Assembly: GCA_021397835.1 (NCBI GenBank) | Contig: JAJFZO010000034.1 | Coordinates: forward strand, 4,838,501 to 4,902,500 | Length of the DNA stretch: 64,000 nt | Source: Moringa oleifera | Taxonomy: Eukaryota > Streptophyta > Magnoliopsida > Brassicales > Moringaceae | Direction of reading: 5' to 3' | Part shown: positions 23,258-34,966 of the stretch, one piece after another | Layout of the letters: each line of letters opens with the position of its first letter | How positions within the stretch are numbered: the first letter of the stretch is position 1 | Made by a program: the position numbers and the translations under genes | Notes under the pieces: model-generated | Database searches by the model: none | The model's input: the letters and a program-made list of their open reading frames with translations, nothing else | Told to the model about the DNA's origin: nothing

Positions 23258-25630
23258 TATTTTATATTATTTCATAAATTAATTGTATAAAACATTTATT
23301 AGTAAAGCATGATCACCATTAAACTTATAGTTACTTCCAATGATAAGCTTTTTAAGATAAGAGAAAAACACCCTCTTTATGTGTAATGATTTTTTTTTTT
23401 TTAAATTCGTATTTACTCAAAAAATAAATGTATAAATTTGTGAAAATCAGTAAAGCTATTTTGAAGTGTATATAAAACAAATCTGAAATTTAGATTTGAG
23501 GATTAAAATTTTTAGAAATTATCTATTTTAGATTTGTTTATATTGCTACGATAATTTCATTTATACATCTAAATTGTGTCTTTATATAGTTACATTATTA
23601 TTTTTTATTTGATAGTAGATTTAGTAAAGTCTAGCTTCTTTACAAGAGAAGAAGAGACATGTTTGGCAATTGGGTTATATCTATACATTTACTTCATAGT
23701 TTTATAGAGTGATTTTAATAAGTTTAACAAAATCGAGCTGCTTTGTATTGTCATGTTTGTTTTGCTACATGTTTTAGATTTGTAAATAATGTCAAGAAGT
23801 TCATGTTGGACAATTTATTTATATTTGTATATTAGTTTTATTTATACATTTTTAATGATTTTATTTAATAATTCTACTGTTTTTCATTTGATAATAGGTT
23901 TAGAGCAGTCTATATTCAATATGTCAAAACATTTTTTTGGATCCATTTTAGATTTGTAAATATTAGAGTCAATAAATCCATGTTTGACAATTTGTTTATT
24001 TATAAGTTACTTATTAAATTAAATATTTTATTAAAAACATTACAGATTATCATTAAGAATTATTAATAAATTTTTTATTGTGATTTACATGTTTACGTAT
24101 GAATTAAAATAAATTATTTATTTTATAATTTTTTATTTGTCTTATTTGGAGAATTAAAAATAATAAAATTTATGTATAACCAATGACATACAAATTATGA
24201 TTTATTTTATTTTATAAAAATTTTGAATAACATTTTTGTTATTTTTCGGATACGTACTAATAGATATTATTCTGTGTTATGATTTAAAAACACTATCAAA
24301 AGATATGATGTTTTCAATACTAAACATGGTACTTTATTACATGATATGTAAGAATATTATTGATACACATAAGATGATATCCCTTTCTTCAAAATTGTAA
24401 GTTGTTTGATGATTATTTTAAAACTTATATATTTTTTACAAATCTAAAATTTAATTAAGTTTTGCATTCTTCATAATACAATTGTTTGATAAAAAAAAAT
24501 TTACATTCGGATTTGATGAGGTTAAAAAAGATTTTGAGTCTTTTATTTGGTGTTCTTTATGAACAAAAATTAAAGTAAATATAAAATCTTGTATTTAAAA
24601 TTTCATAATTTAGATTATAATTATTAGAATATATATATATATATATATGCTCTATTGACTTCTTTTGTAGGTCCTATTGTTTATCTATAAATTTTCTTTT
24701 CTATTTTTTTTTTTTACATATAAATTAACACTCAAGTATGTTGGATAAAAAGTAAGAGTGATTATATGTTATCTTGGATCGAGCACAATTATTTGTGAGA
24801 AAAAATTCGATATTATATTTAAAGTTTAATATTAGAAAAATAAAGGGGTGAATATGTTATATTGGAGTATAATGTCAAAAAAAGTAAAAATATAAGTATC
24901 ACAATGAATTTTGAGAAAAATTTTGGGTTATCATATTAGAGTGTAATATTGTAAGAAAAATAAAAAAGAGACCACAAAATGTTATTTATAGTATAATTTT
25001 GAAATTTTTAATTATATTTTTGAATTCATTTAAAAAATTTAAAAATCATTTAAAAAGAACACTTTTAACATGGTAATTGAAGAACTGATGTCTAAAATCC
25101 AACAACTCTACTCTTTTACTAAAGCAAAATTTAAAACTATTAAAAATAAATATAAATGCACTATAAATATAAATATTGAAATATAATAATATGAGAGAAT
25201 AGTCATTATTTTCAACATATTTGATTAAAAAAAAACGTTTTAAACATCAATTGTGGAATCTACAACTAATATTTAACAAATGAAAATTTTTTTCATTATA
25301 ATTGTTAGTTGTAAAACTGATGATTATTGTTGTTACTGTATCCATTGTTAAATACACAATATTGTTTTGATCATTTTTATCCTTAGTAGTATAATAATGA
25401 TTTTTAAATCATCAACTATAATCATTTTGAATTGTAAACTAAAGTTTATTTTATTGTATTAAGATGGAAAAACATTTGTACTTTATCAAATCATAATCTT
25501 TGCCATTATTCTGTGAGTAATTATATACAATTACATGCATATGGAGATGAGTTCTTTGGGCTGGCTAATTAACTCATTAACATTTCTATAAAACAAATAA
25601 AAGAATCATAGAAAATATTATAACAGATTT
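23258..25630. other. AT-rich intergenic DNA, no gene
   Basis: Long A/T tracts, an (AT)n run at about 24629-24650, and several imperfect repeats of a segment like TCCATGTTTGACAATTTGTT near 23800 and 23970. No gene, RNA or clear transposon domain is visible. Confidence 0.5.
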
Positions 25631-25639
25631 AAGTAAAAT

Positions 25640-26160
25640 ATCATGTGTACAATGATGTGGCAAATGAGCAAATAAAGAGGGTGTTTGAATTCATCATCTC
25701 AATCTATCTCCACCAAAGACTAATCTTATGAAATGATAACATAACTTAGTAATTCAGCTTTAAAAACCTATAACTTGAACTTTCATTGTTAAACTTACCA
25801 TGTACAACTCAACATAGTCACAAGACTAGGTCAACTAATAACCAAACTATCCAAAAAAAAAAATATGGGATTAGTCTAGATTTTGCGAAATATCTTATCA
25901 TAATCGATGCCCAAGATCTTAAGACATTATCTCTTTGATATCCTCCCCATAATCCATCATATGATACCTTTAAATAAAAATATTCCATTTATTCAAATTG
26001 AGGAATCTACTTCCATGCTTATAAAAAGCACAAGTATCATTTTTTTTCCTTTAATATTCACTTGAATACTAATTACTCATTTAAAAGTCAAAACCCTATA
26101 CAAAGATTGAACAAACTTTTTCGATCGATCTAGTTTAAGTTGAATAGTTTTTGAATGATA
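25640..26160 (+). repeat. Probable 5' LTR of a gypsy-type relic
   Basis: The segment has the layout of an LTR upstream of a primer site: a TATA box (TATAAAAAGC at 26020), then CACTTGAATACTAATTACTC (U5-like), and a primer-binding-like sequence starting about 26164. No matching 3' LTR was seen, so the left boundary is a guess. Confidence 0.4.
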
Positions 26161-26163
26161 ACA

Positions 26164-26178
26164 TTTGGCACCATCTAC
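26164..26178 (+). other. Retrotransposon primer-binding-site relic
   Basis: TTTGGCACCATCTAC resembles the TTGGCGCCGTCTGTG sequence found just after the 5' LTR in many plant gypsy elements, with two CG-to-CA type changes. It fits a gag relic starting about 450 bases downstream. Confidence 0.45.
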
Positions 26179-26619
26179 AAGAACTCAATTGAAAATCAAT
26201 GCAGCTTAGAAGAATCACCTTTGACTAGACAACAACTGCAAGGCGAAATCTGAGATCTACAGCCCAAGCCTCTAATGGTATGGTTCTTAATGCTATGCCG
26301 ATAACAAAAAAACGTCCACCAAGCTCAAGGTCTTGAATAACAGTTTGAAGAACAACGTTGCTTATTTGAGGCCTACTAGAACAGATAAAAGAGTTAGAAA
26401 GGATCATCATTGACCAACAACAAAGACTCCAACATATGACAGCATTACCACCCCTCGCATACAAATAACAAGTTGAGTCTTTCACTGTTAAATCCCATCA
26501 TTGACTACCCAACCCTCCATCAATACTAGGAAACATCGTTCCACCCCACTAGTTGTATCATCCCCTTAACTAGGCCTTACTTAGATTCCTAATCCCACAT
26601 AAAACGTGTCTTCAGTTGA

Positions 26620-27210
26620 GGCAACATGCCTATGGCAGAAAGTCAATTAGTTGGAGAGAAATTAGCAGCAAATAATGAATGTCGATCAACTAAGCCTAAT
26701 AAACAAACAAAAATTGAACAAGCATTCTCTAAGGCTATAATGGATAAATTAGTCGTAAATGAAATCAAGAATCCCTCGATATGAAGTTACAATGGGTGAT
26801 GGGACCATTAATACTTGGTGCATGTTAAGAGGTCTAAAGATGTCTTATCGTTACTATGGGCAATTAATGCGAATCGCTATAAATTATTTCTCTTCTCTTT
26901 CATAAGGAATGCCATGGACTAATATCATTCCCTTAAATCAAGCTTTGTTACTTCATTCTAGGAGTTTGTTACCCTACTAATCATTTGGTTCATTGCAAAA
27001 TACATGATAGGAACACCATGGATGACCTATAAACCATTCGATAGAATATGGATGAGGAACTTTAGGAGTATATGAGGAGATTTACCAAGGAAGCTTAGGT
27101 GGTTTTGAACTTAATAGATGAGGATGCTGTCATGACCATGGTGAAGGTTTTTTTTGTGTTTTTCAAGCCAATAATGGCTAAACAATCGAAATTATAGGAT
27201 CTTCGCTTGA
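26620..27210 (+). pseudogene. Gypsy-type gag relic, plus strand
   Basis: Frames joined by eye give FSKAIMDKLVVNE (normally PFS..I...P.P..), a YNG/WDH block, and later MDEEL*EYMRRFTKEA, matching the ESLREYxxRFTKEA signature of plant Ty3/gypsy Gag. Stops (TAG in place of CAG at two Gln positions) and frameshifts show it is dead. No reverse transcriptase follows. Confidence 0.6.
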
Positions 27211-27475
27211 TAGGGCTGAAAAAGTTGCTTATGTGGAAAAAGAACTAAAAAAAAAAAGAAAGGCATAAGTTGCTTTATTAGCTTGACAAAACAAACCTGC
27301 AAGGCTAATAACTAAGGTAATGGCACCATCCCAAAATAAAGCACTAGAACCACATGCAAATTAACATAGTCCTAAAAAGCAGGATAAGAGAACTTACATA
27401 GACCTCAATACTATTAGAGAGAAAATCTGACAGACTAAGTTTTGAATTCATGATTTTGGGATTACGTTCTGAAAA

Positions 27476-27700
27476 TTGAGAAATTTAATTTTTAAATGCC
27501 AAAATATTCAACAAGGGTATGAGGCAATACTAGTAATCATGGCAGCACTTTTTGTGGTAACATTGCTAGAACTATTGCTTGAGATGGCACCATCACTAAA
27601 TGAGGTGGTAGCACCATCACTAAATGAGGTGGTAGCACCATTAGAGTTATTTCCTAAAGCGATATCTCCACCAGGTATGGTGATATTACCACTTAGTTAG
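27476..27700 (+). repeat. 24-bp tandem repeat, about 2.5 copies
   Basis: The unit GCACCATCACTAAATGAGGTGGTA is repeated from about 27588 to 27650. In the one open frame it would encode APSLNEVV repeats. The frame is short, AT-rich around it and without homology I recognise, so I do not call a gene. Confidence 0.5.
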
Positions 27701-29440
27701 TTAAAACCAACCTTATTGAAGCGTTACTGCCAATATATTAATGGTAACACTAGTGCAAACTTTTGAAAATTGAATTTTTATGAATAATAACTAGATTTTA
27801 TCTTTTGAAAACTTGAATAGTAATATCGATAATATGCAAATTGTTTATATGTCTAATCCTTATACTAAAGAAGAGCTAGCAAAGCATTTGATGAATGGTT
27901 TAGAAATAGGATATGAGGATTAAGATTTGTACTATTATGGTAAATAATTATTCTTCTAATGATGGTATGATTTTCATATTCAATGAAAAAGTGTTTGCTG
28001 ATCTTTTATGTGATAGATAGGGTTTTAAAATGAGATGTTGTACATATCTTTTAGACTTTGTTGTGAAAGATTGATTACCTATTATTGTATTTTTTTGAGA
28101 ATTAGGTATAATGCAGTATTTTGGTCAATCACTCCTTAAAGAATAGAAAAGTTTGAAGAAATAGCTAAACAATTGAAAGTTTCATGTTCTAAAAATTGTT
28201 TTTTGATTGTAAAACTAGTTAGAACTCCACATTTTTTTATACTTCAAACTACAATTGGGTGGGTACAAGGATGTCTTTTCTAAGTTAAAAATTAGTACCT
28301 TCTACGGATAATTAGGTTATGACAATAAAAGTTGTTAAAAATTAGGAGCTTTTTATACTCTTACTAAATTATTTTCAAGAAAAAAGCATGAACTGCAAAT
28401 TGATTTTTATTTTCATTTGTCAACTAAGAAATCTTCTACTAACTTTCATGGATTGTCATGATAAGATTATCAAAGATATTTTGAGAAAAATGTTTGATAA
28501 GCTTAAAAAATATTAAAGTGTTGTACATCTAAATTTGGTAATAGTTATCATTTTGACCCTAAATATAAATTAAAAATTGTGGGATGTTATTTTCCTATGA
28601 TATATAGCAATGATACAGTTGAGAAAATTGATTGAGTGTAACAAACGATTTATCACTATGCTAATGAGTATTAATGTGCTCAAGTTAAAATAGTTTTCAC
28701 CTAATAATGTAGTTTTTTTTTATTATTTCATTATGAGAGATCAACTTTCTCAAAAGAAATACTTGTACAATTTGACTTCATTTTTTTTCTAAAAATATTT
28801 ATGTGAAGAACCAATTAAATTATTATTTTGATAAATTAATTTTTACCTTGAAGTTAAGAGTTTAACATTGTTAATTGATGAAAAACAAATAAGATAAATA
28901 TCCAACACTGTAACTAATTACTCAAGATTTTTTTAAGAGTGCCATTAATCTATCATGACATCTTAATCTACATTTGACATAGAAGATTTTGTAATTGAAT
29001 GGACTTTATTAGGCTACTTTAAAAGTGTTAATATGTTTATAAAGTTAGTTATGACAAGTATTAAAAGTAATAATAAAATTGATTTAATATTTTAATTTTA
29101 AAAAATTAAAATTTATTATTTATATTATTATGATCAATTGTTTTGAATACTTGTTCATTGGCAAATTTTCCAATTGCCGTATGTGCAAAGAGAACATTGA
29201 TTGATCATGTGTCTTTCAAGAATTTGTTATTGAATAAATTATATTTCAAAATTTTAATTATAATAAATTTATATTATTTCAATATAATATTCTAATTATG
29301 ATATGTTAAGATTTTTTTAAAACAAAATATGGCAGATAAACATTTCTTCAAATTTAAAAATAGAAAACATATTAATTAAATTAAAATGTTAAACAGTATA
29401 AGTAATTTTATGTTTGATGATTTTAAATATTATTTTGAGA
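27700..29440. other. AT-rich DNA with unassigned decayed coding-like patches
   Basis: Between 27800 and 28700 short plus-strand frames have codon-like texture (for example around 27850-28050 and 28150-28300) but constant stops. They suggest an old transposase or retroelement body, but I cannot name the family. The rest is plain AT-rich spacer. Confidence 0.4.
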
Positions 29441-29519
29441 TGAAAAATTATATACTTAAGATTGTGTTAATATGTCCGCGACGAAAGCAGAGGTCCATCA
29501 AAACTCTGTGGTGCAAAAT

Positions 29520-29760
29520 GAGTAAAACAGAACAGACGAAAAATGGTTGAATCGCACAGGATTCTGATTTGGTAATTGTGTTGACCATTGCGCTCTTTAC
29601 TTGTTTTAGCAGTTTCCAGCTGAGATCGCCCTTGTCTAAGGTGACAGAAAGTAAGACCATGGCGTGGGGGAATTGGGTTCACCAAATCCAGCCGAGTGAC
29701 GGAATAAGCAACTCAGCGTCAGAGTTACTACATTAACAAACAAGAAATGTCTAAGACAAA
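29520..29760 (-). pseudogene. UGT71-like glycosyltransferase fragment
   Basis: Across two minus-strand frames it reads SNSDAELLIPSL, then NPIPPR, LLSVTLDKG, WKLLKQVKSA, VNTITKSESCAI. This corresponds to residues about 154-215 of the intact enzyme at 14.4 kb ([20 protein letters not shown] ... [14 protein letters not shown]). A frameshift splits it, and both the catalytic N-terminus and the PSPG sugar-binding box are absent. It is on the same strand as the intact gene, about 14 kb away, consistent with an old duplication of a UGT locus. Confidence 0.75.
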
Positions 29761-29839
29761 CCCAGCCGAGTGGAGGTGAGTTAGGGGCCTGGGCCTGGCT
29801 GAGTGAGCTTGATAACAGTTTTTCCACCATGTAGCCGTC

Positions 29840-32458
29840 AGCTTTTCAAGTCTTCTCAAAGCAGCAAAACAAATTAGATGATACATCTCCATAACAACTA
29901 CTACACTTTATTTCCTGCCTAGGATAAGACCCAGAAAGATCATGGAATCATAAGCTTTTTAATCATACAGTATAAAATAACTCCTACCAGATGGATATTA
30001 AAATGAACTTTCGGCTGTGCTTCACATTTTTCTTGTCACCGATCCTTTGGTTTACCCTCTGAGCTTTTGTCTCGGGAAAAAACATCATCTTCTAACAAGT
30101 TAGAGAAACTTGGGAGGCTCAGTCTCGTTGAAATCCAGGTGAAGCAAACAGAGGACAAGGATATTTCATATAAGTATACACCTCCAAAAAATGAATTTTA
30201 CAAGCAGCACATATATGTACAAACAAATGGATGCACTCCTTGGCACATATATATGCAACCAGAAAAAAGAAGGAAAGAATGTTGAAGGTAATATGAATCA
30301 GACAACTCTTTGCTCTTCAGTTGTCATCGTACCCAACTAAAGTGCCATGAACTCCAGAGGACATACTCCAAGCACATAGCAACCTGACAAATTCTTGTCC
30401 CTGCATGCATAAATATCTAAATCTTTTTAAACACAATAATAACCACAAGCATTCATTTACACAAGTTTCAGGCAGGCCTTTATCATTAGAAAAGACATTT
30501 TTGCCAATGAGATACACGGAGCAACCTTAGCCTTAGAGAAGGAACAAACAACTACAACAAAAACATTTTGTAAAATCAAGACAAGTCAAGTCAAGCCAGG
30601 GTGTTGAAGCTTACCTCAAGGTTGTCACACTTGGCAATGCTGTGTCCATACTCCATACTCAGCTGACAATCATCTCTTCAATAGAAACACTTCGTGAAAT
30701 CATGCCTAATAACTGACAAAACATGCTTTCTATCAAAATCAACCACCTCCTTCCCATAAGGAGCAAAACAGAAAACAGAAACTGATGCTAGGTACACCAA
30801 CAATTAACACGGAAGACTAGAACCAAATCCAAGCAGCTTTTACAGTTACGATGATTACAACATTCAATCTGCACTTACCTTTTCTTTCGGAAGTGGTCTA
30901 TCGTTTCACCGTTGGTTTTGGTTTTTAATATTTTGTTTCTACTTTGTACATTCAGTTACACACCAAATTCAATTTTAGAGTTATAGAAAGAAAATTAAGT
31001 TAATTTGAAGAAAACAAAATCCTCCAATTTTTAAGTTTTGGTTCTAACAAAATAACATGAGAAACAATGAGTTGATCCAAGGGCAATTGAGTTAATAAGA
31101 GAACAACTAGTAACTTCCCAGTAAAAATCAAACAAAGAAATCGAAACTTCCTACATTCCAGTTATTACATTCCTTTGAAAATTGTTGGATTCTTAGATTC
31201 TAAGAAATAATATTACTTTTATCCCTAGAAACTTAGATTCTTAAATTTGGTAATCTAACATCTCAAAAATCAACAGGACCAAGTTGAGCCTTTTGATTTC
31301 TTAGAAAAATTGGATTTTGAAATTTATTAAAAAAAATCTAACTCTCATAACTCAAGAAATATGATCATTGGGAATATATGATTCCTATATTTGACTTTCG
31401 AAAGAAATAACCAAATTGTGGGATAATTAGATTCATTTGCTTGGTTTTTATTTGAAAATTTCACTTTCTACTCACGCTAAAATAAGATAAGCACTATTGA
31501 AGACAATACGAGAAAAACAAATGATTCTTGTCTTTTTTTAAAAAAAAAAAAATTCAGATAAACAAGCTTTTTTTTTTTTGCTTGTGATCTTTCGCTATAT
31601 TAGTTAGCGGATCATATTTTCTCAACAGAAAGATAAAGAAAATAGCTTGATGTGCCTTGATTCATTATTTGAATTACAATAGTAACAAGAGCACTACAAA
31701 GTGATCCAAAGAATAGTTGTCTTGGTGAAGATTTGCTTCTGGCCTCAACCTAAGTTAAATAGAGAATCTAGCATCCATTAAAAATCAAACACTAAACTTC
31801 ATACACCTTAAGGTTCATAGAACCAAAAGAAAATTTCAGTTTGTGGTCATTATGCCTAGGCCTCTATTCTAAAGACACAAGTAAGTTCATTGAAGATATA
31901 AAGAACATAATCCAAACATAAAAGAAATGCAAAAAGCAGAAGTTCCCATGAAATGCAATGGCTGTATACTTTAACAGTATATGTTGATTAAGGTTTGACT
32001 TAAAATATGATCTTAATCATAACCAACAAAAATGAAAAAGCCTTGATACAGAACAACAGAAAAGACTCACGCATAACAAACCTGAACCAGCACAAGGGGC
32101 CTCGATGTTGATTTGAGTACTTTATCAACCCTACTCCTCTGCAGTATCCAATGCTGAAGCTTTTCACAACATAACAACCATGATAACAGATGTGGACAGC
32201 ATCCAGTGCAATCTGTTTGAAACAAATTATCGATCTTCCCCAGAACTGAAATCGAAGAAACCGGAAGAGTTTAAAAATGCCAGATCAGATAGATGTCCCT
32301 TTCTTGCCATCCATAATATGTGGAACACAAGGCAAAGTGTTAGCCATGGTTAGCAGACCCATGTGCTGCAGCAAGCTGTACAAGTACCTCAAATGCAATT
32401 AATTGGACATTTACAATCCCCAGTGCCCCAATGCCATGAAAATCTGAAAGATATCTCC
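29840..32458 (-). other. Probable spliced 3' untranslated region of the PPR gene
   Basis: There is no convincing coding frame, but minus-strand splice-like signals are visible. Donors follow exon ends at 32082 (GTTCAG|GTTTGT), 30879 (AAAAG|GTAAGTGC) and 30615 (CTTGAG|GTAAGC), with an acceptor-like TTGTCAG at about 30662. The blocks between are less AT-rich than the surrounding DNA. PPR genes of this type can have introns after the stop codon, so spliced untranslated exons are the simplest reading. Transcript data would decide; an independent non-coding RNA is the alternative. Confidence 0.35.
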
Positions 32459-34966
32459 TCACTCATCAAGCTTACAGATTTCAACCTCTAGACTGGAATT
32501 TGAACATGCCAGAGAATAAGCATCTTTCATTGCCAATGCCAATCCATTCAGCATTTTATATATCTTGTCACATTGATGGTGGTCTTGATCCTTAGACACA
32601 AAACGGTTAACTTGACCAGCAATCTCAATCCAACTACACCCAACCTCCTTCCTCAAACCCTTTTCTCTCATTTCTTTTCTCACTTTATCAACATTTTTCC
32701 AGTTTCCTTCCTCTGCGTACATATTTGAGAGCAAAACATGATAGCCTGTGATGTTGTTTCCTGTATCCATCACAAGCAGCTTCTTCGCAACAATTTCTCC
32801 CAATTCAAATTCCCCATGAAGTCTGCAAGCTCCAAGAAGTGAACCCCAAATTTCCGGTGTGTTGCCCTCTTCACCCAAATCTTTAATAAAGTTATAGGCT
32901 TCAGCAACCCTCCCTACTCTCCCTAGCATGTCTGCAACACAACAATAGTGCTCAGCTGAAGGCTGAACTCCATGTTCTTTCTCCATTGACTTGAATATCT
33001 GCAGACCTTCGTCAACCAAACCAGAATGGCTGCAGGCTGACAAGATTGCAGTGAAGGTAATAGCATCAGGTGTGATTGCAGATACCTGGAATGAATGGAA
33101 AAGAGAGAGAGCTCTGTCACCCATCCCATGTTGACCATAACCCAATATCATAATGGTGTATGTCACAGAATTTTTCTCATGGGTGTTAGCAAAAACTGCC
33201 TCAGCATACTGAATGGTACCTGATTTTGAGTACATGTCAACTAGAGCAGTGGCTACAAAGACATTTTGATCCAGAAAATGGCGAATAGAAAATCCATGGA
33301 GTTGCTTGCCCAAATCTATACTGCCAATTAGACTACAAGCTGGGAGAACAGATGACAATGTCACGGCATTGGGAGCTACACTTTGCTCCACCATCTTTCT
33401 AAATGCAACAAAAGCTTCTTCAACCAACCCGTTCTGAGAATACCCAGCAATCATGGCATTCCAAGTGGCTTGATCTCTATCAAAGCTACTGCTTTTTTCA
33501 AAAATTCGCTGTGAAGTCCTAATCAAACCACATTTGGCATACATGTCTATAAGATAACTATCCATTCCTTCAAAATTAATGTCATGCCTAAGAAGAAAAG
33601 CATGTGTCTGCTTTCCAATTTCTTTGTTTCTAACATTTGATGCTGCTGAAAGTAAGGCAGTTGCTGTCACGGAATCAATCACAAAATTTTGCCTCTGCAT
33701 CTCATATACAAGCATCAGTCCTTCATCATTAAACCCATGCTGTACAAATGCAGAAACCATGGTATTCCAAGAAACAACATCTCTTTCAAGCATCATATCA
33801 AAAACTTTAAATGATGTATAGATGGAACTACACCTTGAATACATGACAATAATTGCATTCAGTATGATAACAGGTAATGTTGTTAAATTCTTAGTAATAT
33901 AGGCATGCAACTGTCGACCAAAGTCCAATTGCTGCAACTGCGAAACTGCAGTTAAAGCTGAGAGAAAAGTTACATCATCAAGAACTGTTTGTTCTGATGC
34001 CATTGCTTGAAGAAAAAGCTCAATACCTTCATAATTACAATTATTCTGGACATAGCCATCAATCATAGTATTCCAAACCTCAGTGTTTCTCTCCAAACAA
34101 TTATCAAAAATTTTCCTAGCAGAATCAAGGCAACTAAACTCAGCATACATACAAATCGCCGAACTCACAACAAACAAGTCGTTCACATATTCACAGCCCA
34201 ACTTAAGAAGCAACCCATAGAAAACATTAGCATTTTTATAGTCCCCTAAACTCGATAATGCAGGGAAAACATTTACAAAACTAACAGGACTTGGTCTTAT
34301 CCCCATTTTCATCATCAGCCTGAATTGCTTGACTGCCTCCATGTACCTCTCAGTCTTTACATACCAGGAAACCATAGTATTCCAAGCAATTACATTTCTC
34401 TTATGCATACTATCAAAAACTTTACACACAATATCATTTTTTGGATTCTCAGTATGCATATAATAACCGGTTTCAGTATCAGTGGTGTTTACACAGGTAA
34501 CGTACATGTTCAAGAGCGAATTATATACAATCCTGCTGGGGTTCGATAGAGAACGAATAAAATGGCAATGTACTGCTTTACCTAACTTCAAATCCCGGGT
34601 TTCAGCACAGGCTTTGAGGGTGGAAGAGTAAGTGTAGGAATCGCATTTGATGTAAGGAGACGATCTCTTCATCTTGGCATAGAAGAGAATTGCCTCATGG
34701 GGCAGGTTGTTGCAAATGAAGCCGATGATGATGGTGTTCCAGAGGACGGTTGTGGGACGAGGAATTGTATCAAATAGTTGGCGGGCAAGATGCGGTTGAC
34801 CCTCTTGGCATATCCTGCTCAGGCGCGAACGAATGGTGGGAGTTCGAGGTGTTGGTTCCGGTGGAAAGCTAGTTGAAGAAGAAGGGATATGGGCATGACG
34901 ATTTGTAGTTGAGGGTGGTGGGAGGGGGACAGGGACAGGGAGAGGTAGAGCTGAGGCCATTGCCAT
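32459..34966 (-). CDS. AEF1: PLS/E-class PPR protein, AEF1/At3g22150-like, 835 aa
   Basis: One uninterrupted exon of 835 residues. A Pro/Ser-rich N-terminus (residues 1-45) suits an organelle-targeting peptide. It is followed by a tandem array of pentatricopeptide repeats to about residue 650 (recurrent WNTMI.GYVQNG, ALVDMYSKSG and VFDxMxERDVVSWN blocks) and a C-terminal E/E+ region (EIWGSLLGACRLHGEFELGE, LSNMYAEEGNWKNVDKVR, KEVGCSWIEI) ending in LDE, without a DYW deaminase domain. The repeat order, the N-terminal TTVLWNTIIIGFICNNLPHE block and the LDE end match my recollection of Arabidopsis At3g22150 (AEF1, rice MPR25), a dual-targeted C-to-U editing factor for plastid atpF and mitochondrial nad5. 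Lacking DYW, it would need a partner deaminase. Orthology is by recognition, not alignment. Confidence 0.9.
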   Translation of the reverse strand: MAMASALPLPVPVPLPPPSTTNRHAHIPSSSTSFPPEPTPRTPTIRSRLSRICQEGQPHLARQLFDTIPRPTTVLWNTIIIGFICNNLPHEAILFYAKMKRSSPYIKCDSYTYSSTLKACAETRDLKLGKAVHCHFIRSLSNPSRIVYNSLLNMYVTCVNTTDTETGYYMHTENPKNDIVCKVFDSMHKRNVIAWNTMVSWYVKTERYMEAVKQFRLMMKMGIRPSPVSFVNVFPALSSLGDYKNANVFYGLLLKLGCEYVNDLFVVSSAICMYAEFSCLDSARKIFDNCLERNTEVWNTMIDGYVQNNCNYEGIELFLQAMASEQTVLDDVTFLSALTAVSQLQQLDFGRQLHAYITKNLTTLPVIILNAIIVMYSRCSSIYTSFKVFDMMLERDVVSWNTMVSAFVQHGFNDEGLMLVYEMQRQNFVIDSVTATALLSAASNVRNKEIGKQTHAFLLRHDINFEGMDSYLIDMYAKCGLIRTSQRIFEKSSSFDRDQATWNAMIAGYSQNGLVEEAFVAFRKMVEQSVAPNAVTLSSVLPACSLIGSIDLGKQLHGFSIRHFLDQNVFVATALVDMYSKSGTIQYAEAVFANTHEKNSVTYTIMILGYGQHGMGDRALSLFHSFQVSAITPDAITFTAILSACSHSGLVDEGLQIFKSMEKEHGVQPSAEHYCCVADMLGRVGRVAEAYNFIKDLGEEGNTPEIWGSLLGACRLHGEFELGEIVAKKLLVMDTGNNITGYHVLLSNMYAEEGNWKNVDKVRKEMREKGLRKEVGCSWIEIAGQVNRFVSKDQDHHQCDKIYKMLNGLALAMKDAYSLACSNSSLEVEICKLDE

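Noticed and set aside
28100..28300. Possible transposase zinc-binding patch (Cys/His residues on the plus strand)
   Set aside because: The spacing does not match the MULE or hAT motifs I know, and stops are frequent.
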